A DNA stretch of 5,895 nt. It comes from Nitrospirota bacterium (GTDB lineage Bacteria; Nitrospirota_A; Leptospirillia; Leptospirillales; Leptospirillaceae). The translations under genes were made by a program, and so were the position numbers. Location: positions 1 through 5,895 of the forward strand of contig JAKBPM010000051.1 of the NCBI GenBank assembly GCA_021829515.1. Reading direction: 5' to 3'. Every line of letters begins with the position of its first letter. The stretch's first letter is position 1. Below, one piece after another: positions 4,863 through 5,895 of this stretch. The notes below the pieces were generated by a model. The model was not told where the DNA came from. It saw nothing but the letters and a program-made list of their open reading frames with translations, and did not search any database.

Positions 4863-5895
4863 CCCGGTGGATCAGGTAAATTTGCAAGTGTATGGTAAAG
4901 AGCAATTTTCAGCGAATCTGTGGACCGAAACCCGAACGATTTTCTCATAGTCAGTTTTGCCTTGAGATTCAGACCCTCCACGGCTCCGCTGGAAAGGGTG
5001 CCTTTGGCCTCGAACCAGTTCATGATCAGCGGTTTGTGGTTTTGGAGCATCTTGGCCACTTTTTTCATGGGCTCAAGTTTTGTGCGCATAGTGCGTTTGC
5101 ACCAGTTGTCCAGGAACCGTCCCGCGACCGAGGCGTGCTTGAACTCCCAGAAGCGCTGGAAGTCCTCCCGGAGAAGATAGGCCTTGACCGACTGGATGTT
5201 GAGCTTCAGGAGATCGGCGAGGCGGGCGGTCTGGTTCTCCGTCAGGTTCTCCGGCCGTTTCAGGAGAGCCCAGCGGGATTTTTCGAGAACGGTCTGTCCC
5301 TCGGCCTTGAACGCCTTGTGCTCCTCGCGCCGGATCTGGTCGATCGCCTCGCCGAACTTCTTCATGATGTGGAATCGGTCGAGGATGTTTTTGGCCTGCG
5401 GAGCGCACTGCCGGATGGCGTCGAGGAATGGGGCCCACATGTCGGTGCAGACGTACTCGAGAAGGGCGCATCGTTCTTGACCGAACTCCTTGAAGAAGCT
5501 CAGAAGGGTGTCGGTCTTCCGGTCGATCCCGCACCAGAGGAGACGCCGGACCCCTTCGTTCAGCTGGTAGACCATCGTGAGGTACTTGTGGCCCCGGAAC
5601 ACGGCAATCTCGTCGATTCCGATCTGGGTGATCCCCTCCAGGGAGCGGTGGTTCAGGCCATAGTCCACCATGTAGGAGACGGCCCGATAGACACTGTCCC
5701 AGCTCGTGCGGAAGACCCTGGCCGTCTCGCTCCAGGAGAGCCTCCGGGCCCAACGCCCGAGAAAGAGCTTGTAGTCGTTGGTCAGGTGCTCTTTCCCCGA
5801 TCCCCAGGGAAGGGCTTCGACATGGACTCCGTGAAGAGCGCAACTCACACGGCGGGGAGCGTAGAGAAAGAACACCTTGAAGTCGAAGAGGGGTA
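4844..5895 (-). CDS. ISL3-family transposase (DDE), N-terminus beyond window edge
   Basis: About 350 residues are visible; the frame is open to base 5895, so the GTG at 5875 is internal and some 60-90 N-terminal residues with most of the zinc finger are missing. Numbering from 5875: end of the zinc-binding region APRRVSCALHG (6-16), a helix-turn-helix-like part LSWSETARVFRTSWDSVYRA (46-65), then the catalytic core IGIDEIA (Asp88), VCTDMW (Asp145) and SSGAVEGLN (Glu300), a plausible DDE triad, with other ISL3 hallmarks GHKYLTMVYQ, LDRFHIMKKF and KAKLTMRKSFGFR. The C-terminus PPGTHGFS is encoded within the terminal repeat, with TGA at 4846-4844. The enzyme cuts and joins IS ends. No frameshift or internal stop is seen, so it may be active. 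The last finger pair reads Cys-x2-His where Cys-x2-Cys is common. Confidence 0.93.
   Translation of the reverse strand, partial: PLFDFKVFFLYAPRRVSCALHGVHVEALPWGSGKEHLTNDYKLFLGRWARRLSWSETARVFRTSWDSVYRAVSYMVDYGLNHRSLEGITQIGIDEIAVFRGHKYLTMVYQLNEGVRRLLWCGIDRKTDTLLSFFKEFGQERCALLEYVCTDMWAPFLDAIRQCAPQAKNILDRFHIMKKFGEAIDQIRREEHKAFKAEGQTVLEKSRWALLKRPENLTENQTARLADLLKLNIQSVKAYLLREDFQRFWEFKHASVAGRFLDNWCKRTMRTKLEPMKKVAKMLQNHKPLIMNWFEAKGTLSSGAVEGLNLKAKLTMRKSFGFRSTDSLKIALYHTLANLPDPPGTHGFS
4906..4926. repeat. Subterminal copy of the IS end motif
   Basis: TTTTCAGCGAATCTGTGG (from 4906) followed by ACC closely resembles TCTTCAGCTGAATCCGTGG (from 4841) followed by GTACC in the terminal repeat, in the same orientation and about 65 bp further in. 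It could be an internal transposase-binding site, although it also lies in conserved coding sequence (the FRSTDSLK region). Confidence 0.4.

Larger units (their letters stand above)
4838..5895 (-). mobile_element. ISL3-family insertion sequence, transposase-3' end, truncated by window
   Basis: The element starts at GGCTCTTC (4838-4845), the terminal sequence type of ISL3-family elements, and contains an ISL3 transposase on the minus strand that remains open to the last base. The other end is not in the window. GC content looks clearly higher than in the neighbouring gap and much of the operon, in keeping with separate origin. It lies tail-to-tail with the operon. Confidence 0.85.

Noticed and set aside
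5073..5843. Long 256-residue minus-strand open frame
   Set aside because: Arg/Pro-rich out-of-frame shadow of the GC-rich transposase gene, which has clear family motifs in its own frame.

Overview
The window carries the 3' part of a tightly packed, plus-strand glycan-assembly operon (1-4723), followed tail-to-tail by one end of an ISL3-family insertion sequence on the minus strand (4838 to the window edge). The operon encodes heptose metabolism and heptosyltransferase-type proteins, which points to a Gram-negative bacterium whose lipopolysaccharide has a heptose-containing core. Gene style, moderate GC, frequent GTG/TTG starts and this type of IS would suit a Leptospirillum-like Nitrospirota member, but that is a tentative impression, not something the sequence proves.

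Layout. (1) 1-386: C-terminal two thirds of a GmhB-type D-glycero-D-manno-heptose bisphosphate 7-phosphatase, cut by the window start. (2) 453-638: a 61-residue Trm112/YcaR-like zinc-ribbon protein. (3) 635-1735 and (4) 1735-2799: two tandem, divergent GT9 (ADP-heptose:LPS heptosyltransferase superfamily) enzymes. (5) 2796-3524: a CE4-type polysaccharide deacetylase without an export signal. (6) 3521-4723: a GT4 glycosyltransferase. From the zinc-ribbon gene onward every junction is a stop/start overlap (GTGA, TAATG, TTGA, ATGA), so genes 2-6 look like one translationally coupled unit. A coherent reading is that GmhB helps make the ADP-heptose donor, the GT9 enzymes add heptose to the lipid A-Kdo acceptor or inner core, and the GT4 and the deacetylase extend and N-deacetylate the core or a lipid-linked glycan on the cytoplasmic side.

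4724-4837 is a short AT-rich gap. It ends in what may be the first codons of a gene (ATG at 4816 after AAGG/GGAG) interrupted by the insertion sequence. The IS begins at GGCTCTTC (4838). Its transposase reads on the minus strand, is open to the window edge, keeps an apparent DDE triad and ends inside the terminal repeat. A second diverged copy of the terminal motif lies about 65 bp inside the element.

I see no RNA genes, CRISPR array or riboswitch, and no convincing terminator. The window looks like a recognisable LPS-core operon plus an IS rather than a wholly new system. The most checkable leads are the gene possibly disrupted by the IS, the A9 tract with a dnaX-like slippery heptamer at the start of the first heptosyltransferase, and the zinc-ribbon and deacetylase genes coupled into the operon.
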